A stretch of 64,000 nt of DNA from an uncultured Flavobacteriales bacterium (GCA_943788725.1 CALSRJ010000003.1:372001-436000); one strand, 5' to 3'. Shown: positions 36,965 to 47,951, numbered from the stretch's first letter. The notes: generated from the sequence alone by a model not told the origin. Numbers and translations: made by a program.

Positions 36965-38257
36965 ATGAACATCAACTACACGGATTTTAGATCACTTACG
37001 TATCGGCTGTCAGCGCTGGCGGCTGGGGTATTTGTGATCCTGGTTTTCACCTCATTTGTATCCAACCACAGGGGGCCAAAGATTGCCGAATTGGGGGTGC
37101 TGAAAGTGGTACTCGACGCTGGCCATGGTGGACACGACCCTGGAAACCTTGGAACGGGACGTTATAAGTCAACCGAAAAGGACATCGCGCTAGAGGTTGC
37201 GCTCCAAGTAGGAGAATACATAGAACGTGCATACGAGAATGTTGATGTAATCTATACTAGGAAAGATGACACTTTCGTCACACTGAAGGACCGCACTAAC
37301 ATTGCGAATAAAGCCCATGCTGACGTATTCCTTTCGGTCCATTGTAATTCAGCGGCGAATACGGATGCGCATGGTACGGAGACGTTTGTGATGAGCATGA
37401 CGAAGGTGCAGGCGAACCTTGAATTGGCTAAGCGTGAGAATTCATCTATCCTCTTGGAAGAAAATTATGAGCAGGTTTATGAGGGCTTCGACCCCAAGTC
37501 GCCTGAGTCTTTGATTGCGCGTTCCATTGCACAGTCTGTGTTTCTCGATCAAAGCCTTACCCTCAGTGCAAACATTCAGAACCAATACAGGGATCGGGTG
37601 AGTCGTCGCGATCGAGGTGTAAAGCAAGCTCCTTATTGGGTGATCAGCTTTACTACCATGCCGAGCGTGTTAACCGAATTGGGCTTCCTCACCAATAAGG
37701 CGGAGGAGGATTTTCTGAACAGCGAAAACGGCAAGGTCTATATGGCAAGCGCTATTTACCGAGCGTTCAAGCAATACAAAGCTGACGTAGAAGGGGTGGA
37801 GATCAGTACGCCAGATTTTGAAAAGGAATTGCCTACCGCAGAGGAAATCAAAGCGCAGACACAGCCGACCGCCCCGAAACCAGAAGCGCTGCCCAAGGAG
37901 GTAGCCGCAATGCCCGATGCTCAGAAGCAAGATGATAAAGCGTCTGTCGCAGAGACCGTCCCAGCTGTGCCGTCCAATGTTGAGCAGGTCCTCTACAAGA
38001 TTCAACTGATGGCTTCCTCCCAACCAATCGACCTTAAGCCGGAGAATTTCAATGGGTTAGAAAACGTAGAAAGTTATGCGGTCGACGGGCTGTACAAGTA
38101 CACCATTGGCGAAGTGACCGATTATAAAAAAGCTGTTTCTTTGCAACGTACCGTGCGGGAAAATGCCTACCCGAAAGCATTCATTACGGCTTTCTACAAA
38201 GGAGAACGGATAGGGATATCAAAGGCATTGGAAATATCGCGAGCGCTTAATCAATGA
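36965..38257 (+). CDS. N-acetylmuramoyl-L-alanine amidase (Amidase_3) with SPOR-like tail
   Basis: The enzyme cleaves the bond between MurNAc and the peptide stem of peptidoglycan, as in daughter-cell separation. The 430-residue protein has an N-terminal signal/anchor ('ALAAGVFVILVFTSFV'). The zinc-dependent catalytic domain (about 47-275) contains 'VVLDAGHGGHDPGN' (zinc His), 'FLSVHCNSA' and 'MPSVLTELGFLTN' (catalytic Glu). A Pro/Ala/Glu-rich linker leads to a C-terminal SPOR-like domain ('YKIQLMASSQPIDL', 'YKYTIGEVTDYKKA') that could bind denuded septal glycan. The MCE gene starts five bases after its stop. Confidence 0.93.
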   Translation: MNINYTDFRSLTYRLSALAAGVFVILVFTSFVSNHRGPKIAELGVLKVVLDAGHGGHDPGNLGTGRYKSTEKDIALEVALQVGEYIERAYENVDVIYTRKDDTFVTLKDRTNIANKAHADVFLSVHCNSAANTDAHGTETFVMSMTKVQANLELAKRENSSILLEENYEQVYEGFDPKSPESLIARSIAQSVFLDQSLTLSANIQNQYRDRVSRRDRGVKQAPYWVISFTTMPSVLTELGFLTNKAEEDFLNSENGKVYMASAIYRAFKQYKADVEGVEISTPDFEKELPTAEEIKAQTQPTAPKPEALPKEVAAMPDAQKQDDKASVAETVPAVPSNVEQVLYKIQLMASSQPIDLKPENFNGLENVESYAVDGLYKYTIGEVTDYKKAVSLQRTVRENAYPKAFITAFYKGERIGISKALEISRALNQ

Positions 38258-38261
38258 TGGT

Positions 38262-39278
38262 TTGAAGATTGGAAATGAAATAAAAGTAGGAGCCGTTATC
38301 ATCTTAGCGCTTGGCCTGCTGTATTTCGGAATCAACTACCTCAAAGGTTCAGACATCTTCACCAAGTCCCGGATGTACTTTGCGATCTACGACGATGTTG
38401 CTGACTTGAGTACCGATAACAAAGTGATCATTAACGGTTTCAAGATTGGCCGCGTTGTTGACATCCGACTGCTGTCTGAAGCGGATAACAAGATCTTGGT
38501 TCTCTTTGAAGTTTCAGAAAACAACCTAGCGATCCCGAAGGGCACCACCGCAAGGATCATTTCCACAGACTTGCTTGATTCCAAGGCAATTCGACTTGAA
38601 CTAGGCGAAGGGCCTGACATACATCTGAGTGGTGATACCTTGATATCTGGAACAGAAGAAGAGTTAAAGGCAGTTATCGAACAGCGGTTGGCGCCACTTC
38701 AAAGCAAGATCGAACGTGTGATTGATGATTCTCGGAAGATGATTGAGTCCACAAAGTTGTTGATCGACAATACAACCATTCAGGTCAAGAAAGCCGAAAC
38801 GAGCTTGGACATCATCAACAAGACAACGGCAGATATCGACAAGCTGGTGACTGAACAAAATGGCAATCTCACACGCGTGTTGGGCGATATAACCGCCATT
38901 GCTAGTAACATCAGAAGTAACAGCAAACAGATCAACACGATCATCCAAAACGTTGCTACGATCAGCGACTCACTTACCCGAGCCAACTATGCATCCGCCA
39001 TTCAGAATGCGAGCAATGCGCTCTCTCAATTGGATTCGTTGGTTACGATGATCAACTCTGGGCAGGGCTCCTTGGGTTTGCTGCTCAACGACGACAAACT
39101 TTACAACAACCTGGAGGAAGCGTCACTTGAAATGGATAAACTTGCGGAAGACTTGCGGGTGAATCCGGGACGTTATGTTCACTTCTCCGTATTCGGCAGA
39201 CGGGAGAAATCCGATGAGAAGCCGAAGAAGAAGGATAGAAAAGAGGACTCCCCCGAGGATCCCGCTCAGACCCCTTAA
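38262..39278 (+). CDS. MCE-family lipid-transport protein (MlaD-like)
   Basis: The 338-residue protein has one N-terminal transmembrane helix ('VGAVIILALGLLYFGINYL'), an MCE domain ('GFKIGRVVDIRLL...IPKGTTARIISTDLLDSKAI'), a long coiled-coil region (about 140-290) and a charged Lys/Pro-rich tail. MCE proteins form rings that move phospholipids between the membranes. It starts at a TTG (38262); upstream in-frame codons give no ATG. The amidase-MCE order beside lptD points to a shared envelope-maintenance role. The ATPase and permease partners are not in the window. Confidence 0.9.
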   Translation: MKIGNEIKVGAVIILALGLLYFGINYLKGSDIFTKSRMYFAIYDDVADLSTDNKVIINGFKIGRVVDIRLLSEADNKILVLFEVSENNLAIPKGTTARIISTDLLDSKAIRLELGEGPDIHLSGDTLISGTEEELKAVIEQRLAPLQSKIERVIDDSRKMIESTKLLIDNTTIQVKKAETSLDIINKTTADIDKLVTEQNGNLTRVLGDITAIASNIRSNSKQINTIIQNVATISDSLTRANYASAIQNASNALSQLDSLVTMINSGQGSLGLLLNDDKLYNNLEEASLEMDKLAEDLRVNPGRYVHFSVFGRREKSDEKPKKKDRKEDSPEDPAQTP

Positions 39279-39290
39279 GAAAGGCAACCT

Positions 39291-40646
39291 ATGATTTCAA
39301 GCATCATTTTCTCGGTACTTATTCTGACTACCGCAGTTATTTTCATTGTGCGCATTCGTCAGATCAACGCCAACATAAACCTTGGACGCGACATCGATCT
39401 ATCTGATCGACCTTCTGAACGTTGGAAGACCATGGCAAGAGTAGCCCTCGGACAAAGCAAGATGGTCGCGCGACCGTTTGCTGGCATCATGCACATTTTC
39501 ATCTACGTTGGTTTCATTTTGATCAATCTTGAAGTACTCGAGATCCTGATCGATGGAGTGTTTGGAACCCATCGCATTTTCTACCAATTCTTGGGGTCAG
39601 ATACTTACCACACCTTCATTGGCTTTTTTGAATTGCTTGCTTTTCTCGTACTTTTTGCCTGTGTGGCATTTTTGGTCCGCAGAAACGTCGGAAGGCTGAA
39701 GCGATTTTCGGGAACAGAAATGACGGCTTGGCCGAAGTCGGATGCCAACATCATCCTGATCGTTGAAAGCTTGCTTATGATTGCCGTGCTTACGATGAAT
39801 GCGGCAGACAGCGTGCTGTTTGCTTTGCCTGATGCAACGGTGATGACGGCGGGCTTATCTCATTATACCGGCATCGAGTTCGATGGTTGGTTTTGGTTTA
39901 GCGGATACCTGACGGGGATGCTTCCCAATGATCCAACCACCTTGTTTTATATCGAACGCGCTTGTTGGTGGTTTCACATCGTTGGCATTTTTGGATTCCT
40001 CATCTACATTCCTTACTCCAAGCATTTCCACATTTTCTTGGCGTTTCCAAATACCTATTATTCAAAGTTGGAGCCGGCAGGTGAGTTGACCAACCTCGAA
40101 AGCGTAAAGAAGGAAGTGGAGTTGATGATGGATCCGAACCAAGATCCATTTGCGGCCCCAGCTGCCGATGCAATACCAGCGGAACCCCAACGCTTCGGAG
40201 CAAAAGACGTAACCGACCTGAGTTGGAAGAACTTGATGGATGCCTATAGCTGCACAGAATGTGGTCGCTGCACCTCTGAGTGTCCAGCCAATCAAACAGG
40301 TAAATTACTGTCGCCTCGTAAGATCATGATGGATACGCGAGACAGGGCAGAGGAATTGGGAGCGCACAAAAGAAAGAACGGCGCTGAAGCTGACGACGGT
40401 AAGAGCTTGCTCGGCGATTACATCACCAAAGAAGAACTTTGGGCCTGCACCACTTGCAACGCTTGTACAGATGCGTGTCCAGTAAACATCAATCCGCTCA
40501 ACATCATCGTTGACCTACGTCGCTTCTTGGTGATGGAAGAGTCAGCAGCGCCGAATGAGCTGAATACCATGTTTACCAACATAGAAAACAACGGAGCGCC
40601 ATGGCAATTCGCGATGGCAGATCGAGCGAATTGGAGAGACGAGTAA
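39291..40646 (+). CDS. Membrane Fe-S oxidoreductase (HdrE/HdrC-like fusion)
   Basis: The 451-residue protein joins a membrane part of about five helices (residues 1-270, NarI/HdrE-like, with histidines such as 'IMHIFIYVGF' and 'WWFHIVGIFGF' as possible haem ligands) to a cytoplasmic ferredoxin part with two 4Fe-4S motifs: 'CTECGRCTSECP' and 'CTTCNACTDACP'. Together with the CCG-domain protein 470 bp downstream it forms a heterodisulfide-reductase-like electron-transfer module. Such modules are common in Bacteroidetes, but the electron donor and acceptor are unknown. The pair is interrupted by the four-helix-bundle gene. Confidence 0.9.
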   Translation: MISSIIFSVLILTTAVIFIVRIRQINANINLGRDIDLSDRPSERWKTMARVALGQSKMVARPFAGIMHIFIYVGFILINLEVLEILIDGVFGTHRIFYQFLGSDTYHTFIGFFELLAFLVLFACVAFLVRRNVGRLKRFSGTEMTAWPKSDANIILIVESLLMIAVLTMNAADSVLFALPDATVMTAGLSHYTGIEFDGWFWFSGYLTGMLPNDPTTLFYIERACWWFHIVGIFGFLIYIPYSKHFHIFLAFPNTYYSKLEPAGELTNLESVKKEVELMMDPNQDPFAAPAADAIPAEPQRFGAKDVTDLSWKNLMDAYSCTECGRCTSECPANQTGKLLSPRKIMMDTRDRAEELGAHKRKNGAEADDGKSLLGDYITKEELWACTTCNACTDACPVNINPLNIIVDLRRFLVMEESAAPNELNTMFTNIENNGAPWQFAMADRANWRDE

Positions 40647-40657
40647 ACCAGAAAATG

Positions 40658-40678
40658 GCAGTCCGCAGTGCGCAGTCA
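40658..40678 (+). repeat. Heptamer tandem repeat, left flank of the four-helix-bundle gene
   Basis: Three 7-base units GCAGTCC, GCAGTGC and GCAGTCA stand in tandem. The reverse complement of the same heptamer is repeated on the right side of the gene (41072-41105), so the gene is bracketed by inverted heptamer arrays. Confidence 0.75.
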
Positions 40679-40685
40679 AGAAAGT

Positions 40686-41051
40686 ATGAGTTTTAAGACA
40701 CTTTTGGCATATCAGAAAGGATTTGAACAGGCCATGTTGTGCTTTGAATTATCGAAATCATTTCCTCCAGAGGAGAAATTTGATCTTACGAGTCAAATCA
40801 GACGGTCTTCCAGAAGTGTATGCGCCCAAATAGCTGAGGAATATAGGAAGAAGAACTATCCGAAGTTTTTTGTAAGTAAACTCGTCGACGCCGATAGCGA
40901 GAATTCTGAAACAAGTCTCTGGCTTGACTTTGCTGAAGCTTGTGCTTACTTGAGTTCGGAACAACTAAAGAGAGTGGTAAATCTGAATGAAGAAGTAGGA
41001 AGACTTATAAAATATATGATCGATAATCCCAGCAAGTTCGGAGTTCGATAG
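40686..41051 (+). CDS. Four-helix-bundle protein (S23/23S rRNA-intervening-sequence family)
   Basis: The 121-residue, all-helical protein matches the family found in 23S rRNA intervening sequences and in DGR accessory proteins (bAvd). Hallmarks are 'LAYQKGFEQAMLCFELSKSF', 'QIRRSSRSVCAQIAEEY' and 'DADSENSETSLWLDFAEACA'. Basic residues suggest nucleic-acid binding, and relatives form pentamers. The ATG at 40686 is used; a GTG at 40668 lies inside the heptamer repeat. It sits between two genes of a redox operon and is flanked by inverted heptamer arrays, so it appears to have been inserted as a unit. No DGR reverse transcriptase or rRNA is nearby. Confidence 0.9.
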   Translation: MSFKTLLAYQKGFEQAMLCFELSKSFPPEEKFDLTSQIRRSSRSVCAQIAEEYRKKNYPKFFVSKLVDADSENSETSLWLDFAEACAYLSSEQLKRVVNLNEEVGRLIKYMIDNPSKFGVR

Positions 41052-41071
41052 AGCCAGATTGATCGAAAGGT

Positions 41072-41105
41072 CACTGCGCACTGCGCACTGTGTACTGCTG
41101 ACTAC
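41072..41105 (-). repeat. Heptamer tandem repeat, right flank of the four-helix-bundle gene
   Basis: After an initial C, the units ACTGCGC, ACTGCGC, ACTGTGT and ACTGCTG stand in tandem. Their reverse complement matches the units at 40658-40678. It ends 9 bp before the ATG of the CCG-domain gene. Confidence 0.75.
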
Positions 41106-41114
41106 TAAAAATAG

Positions 41115-41906
41115 ATGTCAGATACAATTCGTATAAAAACAATGGCCGAAATGGCCGCAGCAGGTGAATCCCCCGAGGTACTCTTTTGGGTAGGGTGCAT
41201 GGGGAGCTTTGATGATCGCGCCAAGAAGATCACGAAGGCATTTGCGAAATTGCTGAATCGGGCCAACGTAAAATTTGCGGTATTGGGTACCGAAGAGTCC
41301 TGTTCGGGTGACCCAGCCAAGCGATCGGGAAATGAGTTCTTGTTCCAGATGCAAGCATTTGCGAACATTCAGGTGCTGAATGCCTATGAGGTGAAGCGCA
41401 TAGTTACGGCGTGTCCGCATTGTTTCAATACGCTTAAAAACGAATATCCTGAGCTCGGTGGAAACTATGAAGTCATCCATCACACGCAATTCATCAATAC
41501 TTTGTTCAAGGAAGGAAGACTCACCGTAGAGGGAGGTTCTTTCAAAGGCAAGCGCATCACCTTCCACGATCCTTGCTACCTGGGTCGGGCGAACGATGTC
41601 TACGAAGCACCCAGAGAAGTGCTGCAGAAACTGGACGCGGAGCTGGTTGAAATGAAGCGATGCAAGCAACGCGGGCTTTGCTGTGGAGCAGGAGGAGCAC
41701 AAATGTTCAAGGAAGCCGAGAAGGGCGACAAAGAAGTGAACGTTGAGCGTACTGAAGATGTGATCGAGTCGAAGGCCGACATCGTCGCCGCAGGCTGCCC
41801 ATTTTGCAATACGATGATGACAGATGGCGTGAAGCACTTCAACAAAGAAGATGAAATCAGCGTAAAAGACATTGCAGAATTGATTGCCGAAGCAGCAGAC
41901 CTATGA
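41115..41906 (+). CDS. CCG-domain (cysteine-rich) Fe-S oxidoreductase, HdrB-like
   Basis: The 263-residue soluble protein has two cysteine-rich CCG domains of the HdrB/GlpC/LutA type: 'VLFWVGCMGSFDDRA' with 'CSGDPAKRSG' and 'TACPHCFNTLKNEYP', then 'TFHDPCYLGR', 'GLCCGAGGAQMF' and 'AAGCPFCNTMM'. These motifs bind non-cubane or 4Fe-4S clusters that handle thiols or quinone electrons. It should receive electrons from the Fe-S membrane protein at 39291-40646. The ATG lies just after the heptamer array. The following gene overlaps its stop by four bases. Confidence 0.92.
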   Translation: MSDTIRIKTMAEMAAAGESPEVLFWVGCMGSFDDRAKKITKAFAKLLNRANVKFAVLGTEESCSGDPAKRSGNEFLFQMQAFANIQVLNAYEVKRIVTACPHCFNTLKNEYPELGGNYEVIHHTQFINTLFKEGRLTVEGGSFKGKRITFHDPCYLGRANDVYEAPREVLQKLDAELVEMKRCKQRGLCCGAGGAQMFKEAEKGDKEVNVERTEDVIESKADIVAAGCPFCNTMMTDGVKHFNKEDEISVKDIAELIAEAADL

Positions 41907-42406
41907 TCGAAAGTCCACAGACCGTTACAGACCTAAGTTCATTATCAGATGGAGCTCGCGTATGGATATTCCAATCGTCCAAGCCATTGGTAGGGGATAT
42001 GCGCACCCAGATCAGTTCTTCAATGATTGCCTTTCTGAAAGATTGGGCTGCACACGGTAAAAACCTCTTCGCAGCCTTTGAAATTCGTTACGATCGATTC
42101 ATTGTTATAGGAGTTGATGAAGCCATGGCACAAGCTACAGGTTGCTCGATCGATAAACTCATTAAAACCATTCAGGCCATCGACTCGAGCTACGAGCTGG
42201 ATCTGTTGGAGCGCATGAAGGTTGCGTATCGAGAAGGCGAGGACATTCAGGAAGTAGACGTCAATACGTTTACCCAGATGCTGGCTGATGGTAGAGCTGA
42301 TGAATCGACGCGTGTATTTAACAATGTGGTGGAATCCATAAGCGAGTTAAAGACCGATTGGGAAACAACCGTTGCCCAGAGTTGGCACCGCAACCTATTG
42401 CCCTGA
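41903..42406 (+). CDS. Conserved small protein of unknown function
   Basis: The 167-residue cytoplasmic protein has no signal peptide or membrane helix. The sequence ('ARVWIFQSSKPLVGDM', 'FLKDWAAHGKNLFAAFEIRY', 'DRFIVIGVDEAMAQATGCSI') is of a type often labelled ABC-transporter ATPase in Bacteroidetes. However, no Walker A or signature motif is present, so that label is not supported. It overlaps the CCG-domain gene (ATGA), implying a link to the redox module. Its 3' end overlaps the convergent LptA-like gene by 12 bp. Confidence 0.8.
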   Translation: MIESPQTVTDLSSLSDGARVWIFQSSKPLVGDMRTQISSSMIAFLKDWAAHGKNLFAAFEIRYDRFIVIGVDEAMAQATGCSIDKLIKTIQAIDSSYELDLLERMKVAYREGEDIQEVDVNTFTQMLADGRADESTRVFNNVVESISELKTDWETTVAQSWHRNLLP

Positions 42407-43948
42407 TTTCTTCCTTCGCTTCTCAAACAAGTCGTGCGGCGAAATGGGTCGTTCACCAACCCGGTAGATAAATCCTTCCAATGTTATTCCTCCCGAAGGC
42501 ATTTCATCCGAAGGCGTAAGCTTGGCCACAGGCTTCTCAAAAAAAGTAATCTTCTCAATCTGGTTGCTGTCGATGCGGATGGTCATGTTCATGCACTCGG
42601 TCTTGTTGACGCCGATCAAGGTGCTGTCTTCTTCCCGTGGGTAGTAAACCGTTAATCCGTTTCCAAAGACATCCACTTTGTGTAGTTCTTGGTCTTTGAA
42701 AAAACCCACCATTCGACGGCCTTTGATCTGGTTGAATAAGACCTCGTCTTCCTTCGAGATGATGAAGGCATTTTCATGCATGAACATCTTATCAAGCACG
42801 CCATTCTTCATCGTCATGTGGATGCTGTCGGCCGTCAGTTGATTTTCATCAGACCAAAGAATAGGATCCTTGAACATATAAATGACGCTGTCTTTTGTGT
42901 GGTACATCAATGAATCGCAGGCGCCTTGCATATCGCTTTTGTAGAAGACGGTATTGTGATAGGTCTTTAGGATGCGTTTCCCAGAAGTATCAGGATAGGT
43001 GAATAAGGTATCTGCAGTGAGGAAAAAAGTATCCCCATCCATGTCTTGTTTCAAGAGCATATTGATGGTGACAAAACTTGTACTGTCTTTCTCTTCGTAC
43101 CGAGCGTATTCGCCGGTGACCTCAAATTTTTCATTGGTGTCGATCATGACAACATTGCATTTCGAGATACCGATCTTCTTTGCCTCATCGTATTCGATCG
43201 TATCGCCCATCATGATTTGCGACTCGGTTTCAATACGTGCATTGTCAATGAAGACAGCCTCATCTGCCAATTGGTCAAACCACCCAAATTCGCAATAGAT
43301 CTTCCGGTCTTCTGAAGTGATCGTTGTTGGTCCAAAGAACCAGGTCTTCTCGAGATCTGGCGCGTATTGCATCGTATCGGTTACAATGGTGTAATCGGGG
43401 TGCGTCATCACCACATTGCGCTTGTAATGGAATACTTTAGTCTTGCTGTAGTAGTAGCCAATGTCGCTGGTGAGGTGGATTTTTTCCTTTTTGCTATCGA
43501 TTTCGCCGCCGCCGTAGTAGTGGCCCATCTCGGTGTCTCTGTAATAGTCAAGAAAGTAGGTCGTGAGTAACGAAGCGCCATTGTCGATCCGCACCTTGCC
43601 TCTGATCTTGGCGATGCGCGTATTGCCGTCGTAAAAAAGGGAATCTCCGGATAGGTGCAAGGAATCGCCTTCTACAATCCGCACATGACCAAATGCATCT
43701 AGACTGTTGTCCTTTTCATACAAAAAGGCACTATCGCAATACATCATGGCATCTTGATGCCGTAACTGCACATCGCCTTTCAGCTTAGACGCACCCTTCG
43801 GTGTAGTCTTGTCAACGGTAAATCTATCGGCGTGGATCAGCTCAATCTCAGCGCGCTTCTTTTTGGCCTTTTCCGCTTTCTCTTGACCAAGGCCTACGAA
43901 AAAGCTGAGGCTTAAAACAAGCGTGATCGACAAGCGCACGCTCCGCAT
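42395..43948 (-). CDS. OstA/LptA-like periplasmic protein
   Basis: The 517-residue protein has a signal peptide (MRSVRLSITLVLSLSFFVGL) and repeated OstA-type beta-jellyroll units: 'LKGDVQLRHQDAMMYCDSAF', 'GHVRIVEGDSLHLSGDSLFY', 'IRGKVRIDNG' and 'NVVMTHPDYTIVTDTMQY'. This is the fold of the LPS-transport bridge LptA and the N-domain of LptD, so a role in carrying LPS across the periplasm is likely. It is longer than proteobacterial LptA, as usual in this phylum. It starts one base after the purA stop, so the two are co-transcribed. Confidence 0.88.
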   Translation of the reverse strand: MRSVRLSITLVLSLSFFVGLGQEKAEKAKKKRAEIELIHADRFTVDKTTPKGASKLKGDVQLRHQDAMMYCDSAFLYEKDNSLDAFGHVRIVEGDSLHLSGDSLFYDGNTRIAKIRGKVRIDNGASLLTTYFLDYYRDTEMGHYYGGGEIDSKKEKIHLTSDIGYYYSKTKVFHYKRNVVMTHPDYTIVTDTMQYAPDLEKTWFFGPTTITSEDRKIYCEFGWFDQLADEAVFIDNARIETESQIMMGDTIEYDEAKKIGISKCNVVMIDTNEKFEVTGEYARYEEKDSTSFVTINMLLKQDMDGDTFFLTADTLFTYPDTSGKRILKTYHNTVFYKSDMQGACDSLMYHTKDSVIYMFKDPILWSDENQLTADSIHMTMKNGVLDKMFMHENAFIISKEDEVLFNQIKGRRMVGFFKDQELHKVDVFGNGLTVYYPREEDSTLIGVNKTECMNMTIRIDSNQIEKITFFEKPVAKLTPSDEMPSGGITLEGFIYRVGERPISPHDLFEKRRKKSGQ

Positions 43949-43949
43949 A

Positions 43950-45703
<1,754 letters not shown>

Positions 45704-45711
45704 GAAGGGCG

Positions 45712-45719
45712 CAAAAGTA
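45712..45719 (-). promoter_or_regulatory. -7 promoter box of the fur gene
   Basis: The minus strand reads TACTTTTG, matching TAnnTTTG, only 8 bases before the fur ATG, so the transcript would have a very short or no leader. The box overlaps the spoT stop region. Confidence 0.55.
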
Positions 45720-47951
45720 TCAATTCGAGTCGGTTATAGTAGGCTCTGTGGCCTCTCCTTTTATACGACTTACGTTGGTGACACCGCCAATGTTCTTCAA
45801 CTTTCGCATGAGCTCTGTCAAGTGCGTAGTATCGTTCACATACACGCGTATGGTTCCTTCAAAAATACCGTCGTCAGTATCGAAAGATATGCTGCGCATA
45901 TTAACATGGTATTCGTTCGAGATCACTTTGGTCACTTCGCTGACCAATCCAACTTGGTCGATACCGGTGATGCGTATGGCGGCGAGGAAAGCAATCACCT
46001 CGCTGTTGGTCCACTTCGCCTTCATGATGCGATAGGCATAGTTAGACATCAACTGGATGGCGTTCGGACAGTTTTGTCGGTGAATCTTGATGCCATCGCT
46101 TACGGTGATGAATCCGAAGATGTTATCGCCGGGTATCGGATTACAGCAATGCGCCAGCTTGTAGTCCAAGTTTTCCATGCTGTCTCCGATCACCAGGTTG
46201 GTGTTCTTCGTATCGATCTTGGTGACGATCTCTTGAATCGTCGCAGACTTAGGTCGTTTAGACGGGCGGTACTTCAATTTTCCCTTCTCCTTTTTCAGGG
46301 CGGAAAGCCGGGAGAGATCTAGTTTCTCTTTTCCGATTTGGTAGAACAGTTCTTGGCTCGTGTTCAAGCGATAGAAGCTCTGGATCTTTTGAACGTTTGC
46401 CTCGCTATTGTCAAGCTTCAAGTTGCGCATTTTTCGCTCCAGAACCTCTCGACCGTCCAATGCAACGCGTTTGCGTTCCTCTTTGAGTAAACCTTTGATG
46501 TTGGACTTCGCTTTAGCAGTAACCACGAAGCGCAGCCAGTCTTCTTTCGGCTTTTGTTTGGCACTCGTGAGGACTTCCACCTGGTCGCCGCTCTTGAGTG
46601 GTGTGCTCAATGGAACCAACTTATGGTTCACCTTGGCGCCAATGCATTTGGCGCCTACTTGCGTGTGGATTTCAAATGCAAAGTCAAGGGCAGTAGCGCC
46701 GTGGGGAAGATTTTTGATTTCTCCTTTTGGCGTGAACACAAAAATCTCTTTGGAAAATAGGTTCAGCTTGAAATCATCGATAAAGTCAAGTGCGCTGGGA
46801 TTCGGATTCTGAAGGGTCTCACGTATACGTGAAATCCATTCGTCCAATGCGTGCTCACTCGCAGATTCTTTGTACTTCCAGTGTGCGGCATATCCCATTT
46901 CCGCAATCTCGTCCATGCGCCGCGTGCGGATCTGTACTTCCACCCACTTTCCGGTCGGACTCATTACCGTGGTGTGTAAAGATTCATACCCATTGCTCTT
47001 TGGTGTGCTGATCCAGTCGCGCAATCGGTCAGGATTAGGCTTGTAAAAATCGGTAACGATCGAATAGGCCTTCCAACAGTCAGATTTTTCTTGGTCCAAT
47101 TCTGACTCGATGATGATCCGGATTGCGAAGACGTCGTAGATCTCTTCCAAGGGAATGCTCTTTGAGAGCATCTTGTTATAAATACTGAAAATCGATTTTG
47201 TCCTGGATTTGATCTCGAAATCGAATCCAGCTTTTTCTAGCTGACGCTTGATCGGTAGAGTAATCTGATTGATAAATCGTGTACGGACGGCTTTCGATTT
47301 GGTCAGCGAAAGTTCAATTTCATTGTATAGCTCTGGCTCCTTGTATTTCAAGCAAAGGTCTTCCAACTCGCTCTTGATGTTGTACAGACCTAAGCGATGA
47401 GCGAGAGGAGCGTAGAGGTAAAGCGTCTCGGAGGTGATCTTTTGTTGCTTATCACCCCGCATTGAATCCAGCGTCCGGGTGTTGTGAAGACGATCAGCGA
47501 TCTTGATCAAAATGACACGCACGTCGTCCGACAGGGTCAGCAGCATCTTACGGAAGTTCTCCGCTTGAATGGAAACATTTTCTGAGAATTGAGCCCCTCG
47601 AATCTTCGTCAACCCATCGATGATCACTCTTACCCGTTCACCGAATAGGCTTTCAATATCATCGAGGGTAATTTCGGTATCCTCTACCACATCGTGCAGC
47701 AATGCACAAACAATAGAAGTGGTGCCGAGTCCAATTTCTTCGGATACGATGCGGGCTGCGGCAATGGGATGAAAGATATAGGCCTCCCCTGATTTCCGAC
47801 GGGTATCGCGGTGAGCCTCTACGGCGAGGTCAAATGCCTTGCGCACTAAGACCTTATCAACGTCCGAAGTCACGCGCACAGAATTCTTCAGCAGCGCCCG
47901 GTATTCGCGCGCAATCGCTTTGCGTTCAATTGCCAGTTCTTCTTCCGTCAT
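45720..47951 (-). CDS. Bifunctional (p)ppGpp synthetase/hydrolase (RelA/SpoT homologue)
   Basis: The 743-residue protein makes and degrades the alarmone (p)ppGpp. The HD hydrolase domain is intact ('YIFHPIAAARIV', 'CALLHDVVEDTEIT', 'IKIADRLHNTRTL'). The synthetase domain is present ('EIKSRTKSIFSIYNKM', 'DVFAIRIII', 'SNGYESLHTTV'), followed by TGS ('IFVFTPKGEIKNLPHGATAL'), a conserved-cysteine region ('HCCNPIPGDNIFGF') and a C-terminal ACT domain. Intact catalytic motifs in both halves support a bifunctional enzyme. It is upstream of fur on the same strand. Confidence 0.95.
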   Translation of the reverse strand: MTEEELAIERKAIAREYRALLKNSVRVTSDVDKVLVRKAFDLAVEAHRDTRRKSGEAYIFHPIAAARIVSEEIGLGTTSIVCALLHDVVEDTEITLDDIESLFGERVRVIIDGLTKIRGAQFSENVSIQAENFRKMLLTLSDDVRVILIKIADRLHNTRTLDSMRGDKQQKITSETLYLYAPLAHRLGLYNIKSELEDLCLKYKEPELYNEIELSLTKSKAVRTRFINQITLPIKRQLEKAGFDFEIKSRTKSIFSIYNKMLSKSIPLEEIYDVFAIRIIIESELDQEKSDCWKAYSIVTDFYKPNPDRLRDWISTPKSNGYESLHTTVMSPTGKWVEVQIRTRRMDEIAEMGYAAHWKYKESASEHALDEWISRIRETLQNPNPSALDFIDDFKLNLFSKEIFVFTPKGEIKNLPHGATALDFAFEIHTQVGAKCIGAKVNHKLVPLSTPLKSGDQVEVLTSAKQKPKEDWLRFVVTAKAKSNIKGLLKEERKRVALDGREVLERKMRNLKLDNSEANVQKIQSFYRLNTSQELFYQIGKEKLDLSRLSALKKEKGKLKYRPSKRPKSATIQEIVTKIDTKNTNLVIGDSMENLDYKLAHCCNPIPGDNIFGFITVSDGIKIHRQNCPNAIQLMSNYAYRIMKAKWTNSEVIAFLAAIRITGIDQVGLVSEVTKVISNEYHVNMRSISFDTDDGIFEGTIRVYVNDTTHLTELMRKLKNIGGVTNVSRIKGEATEPTITDSN

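Noticed and set aside
40686-41051. Four-helix-bundle gene as part of a diversity-generating retroelement
   Set aside because: No reverse transcriptase, template repeat or variable repeat lies nearby.
41903-42406. ABC-transporter ATPase label for this small protein
   Set aside because: No Walker A, signature or Walker B motif is present in its 167 residues.
42434-43570. Several plus-strand open frames opposite the LptA-like gene
   Set aside because: They are antisense shadows of a gene with clear signal peptide and OstA repeats, and have no recognisable protein features.
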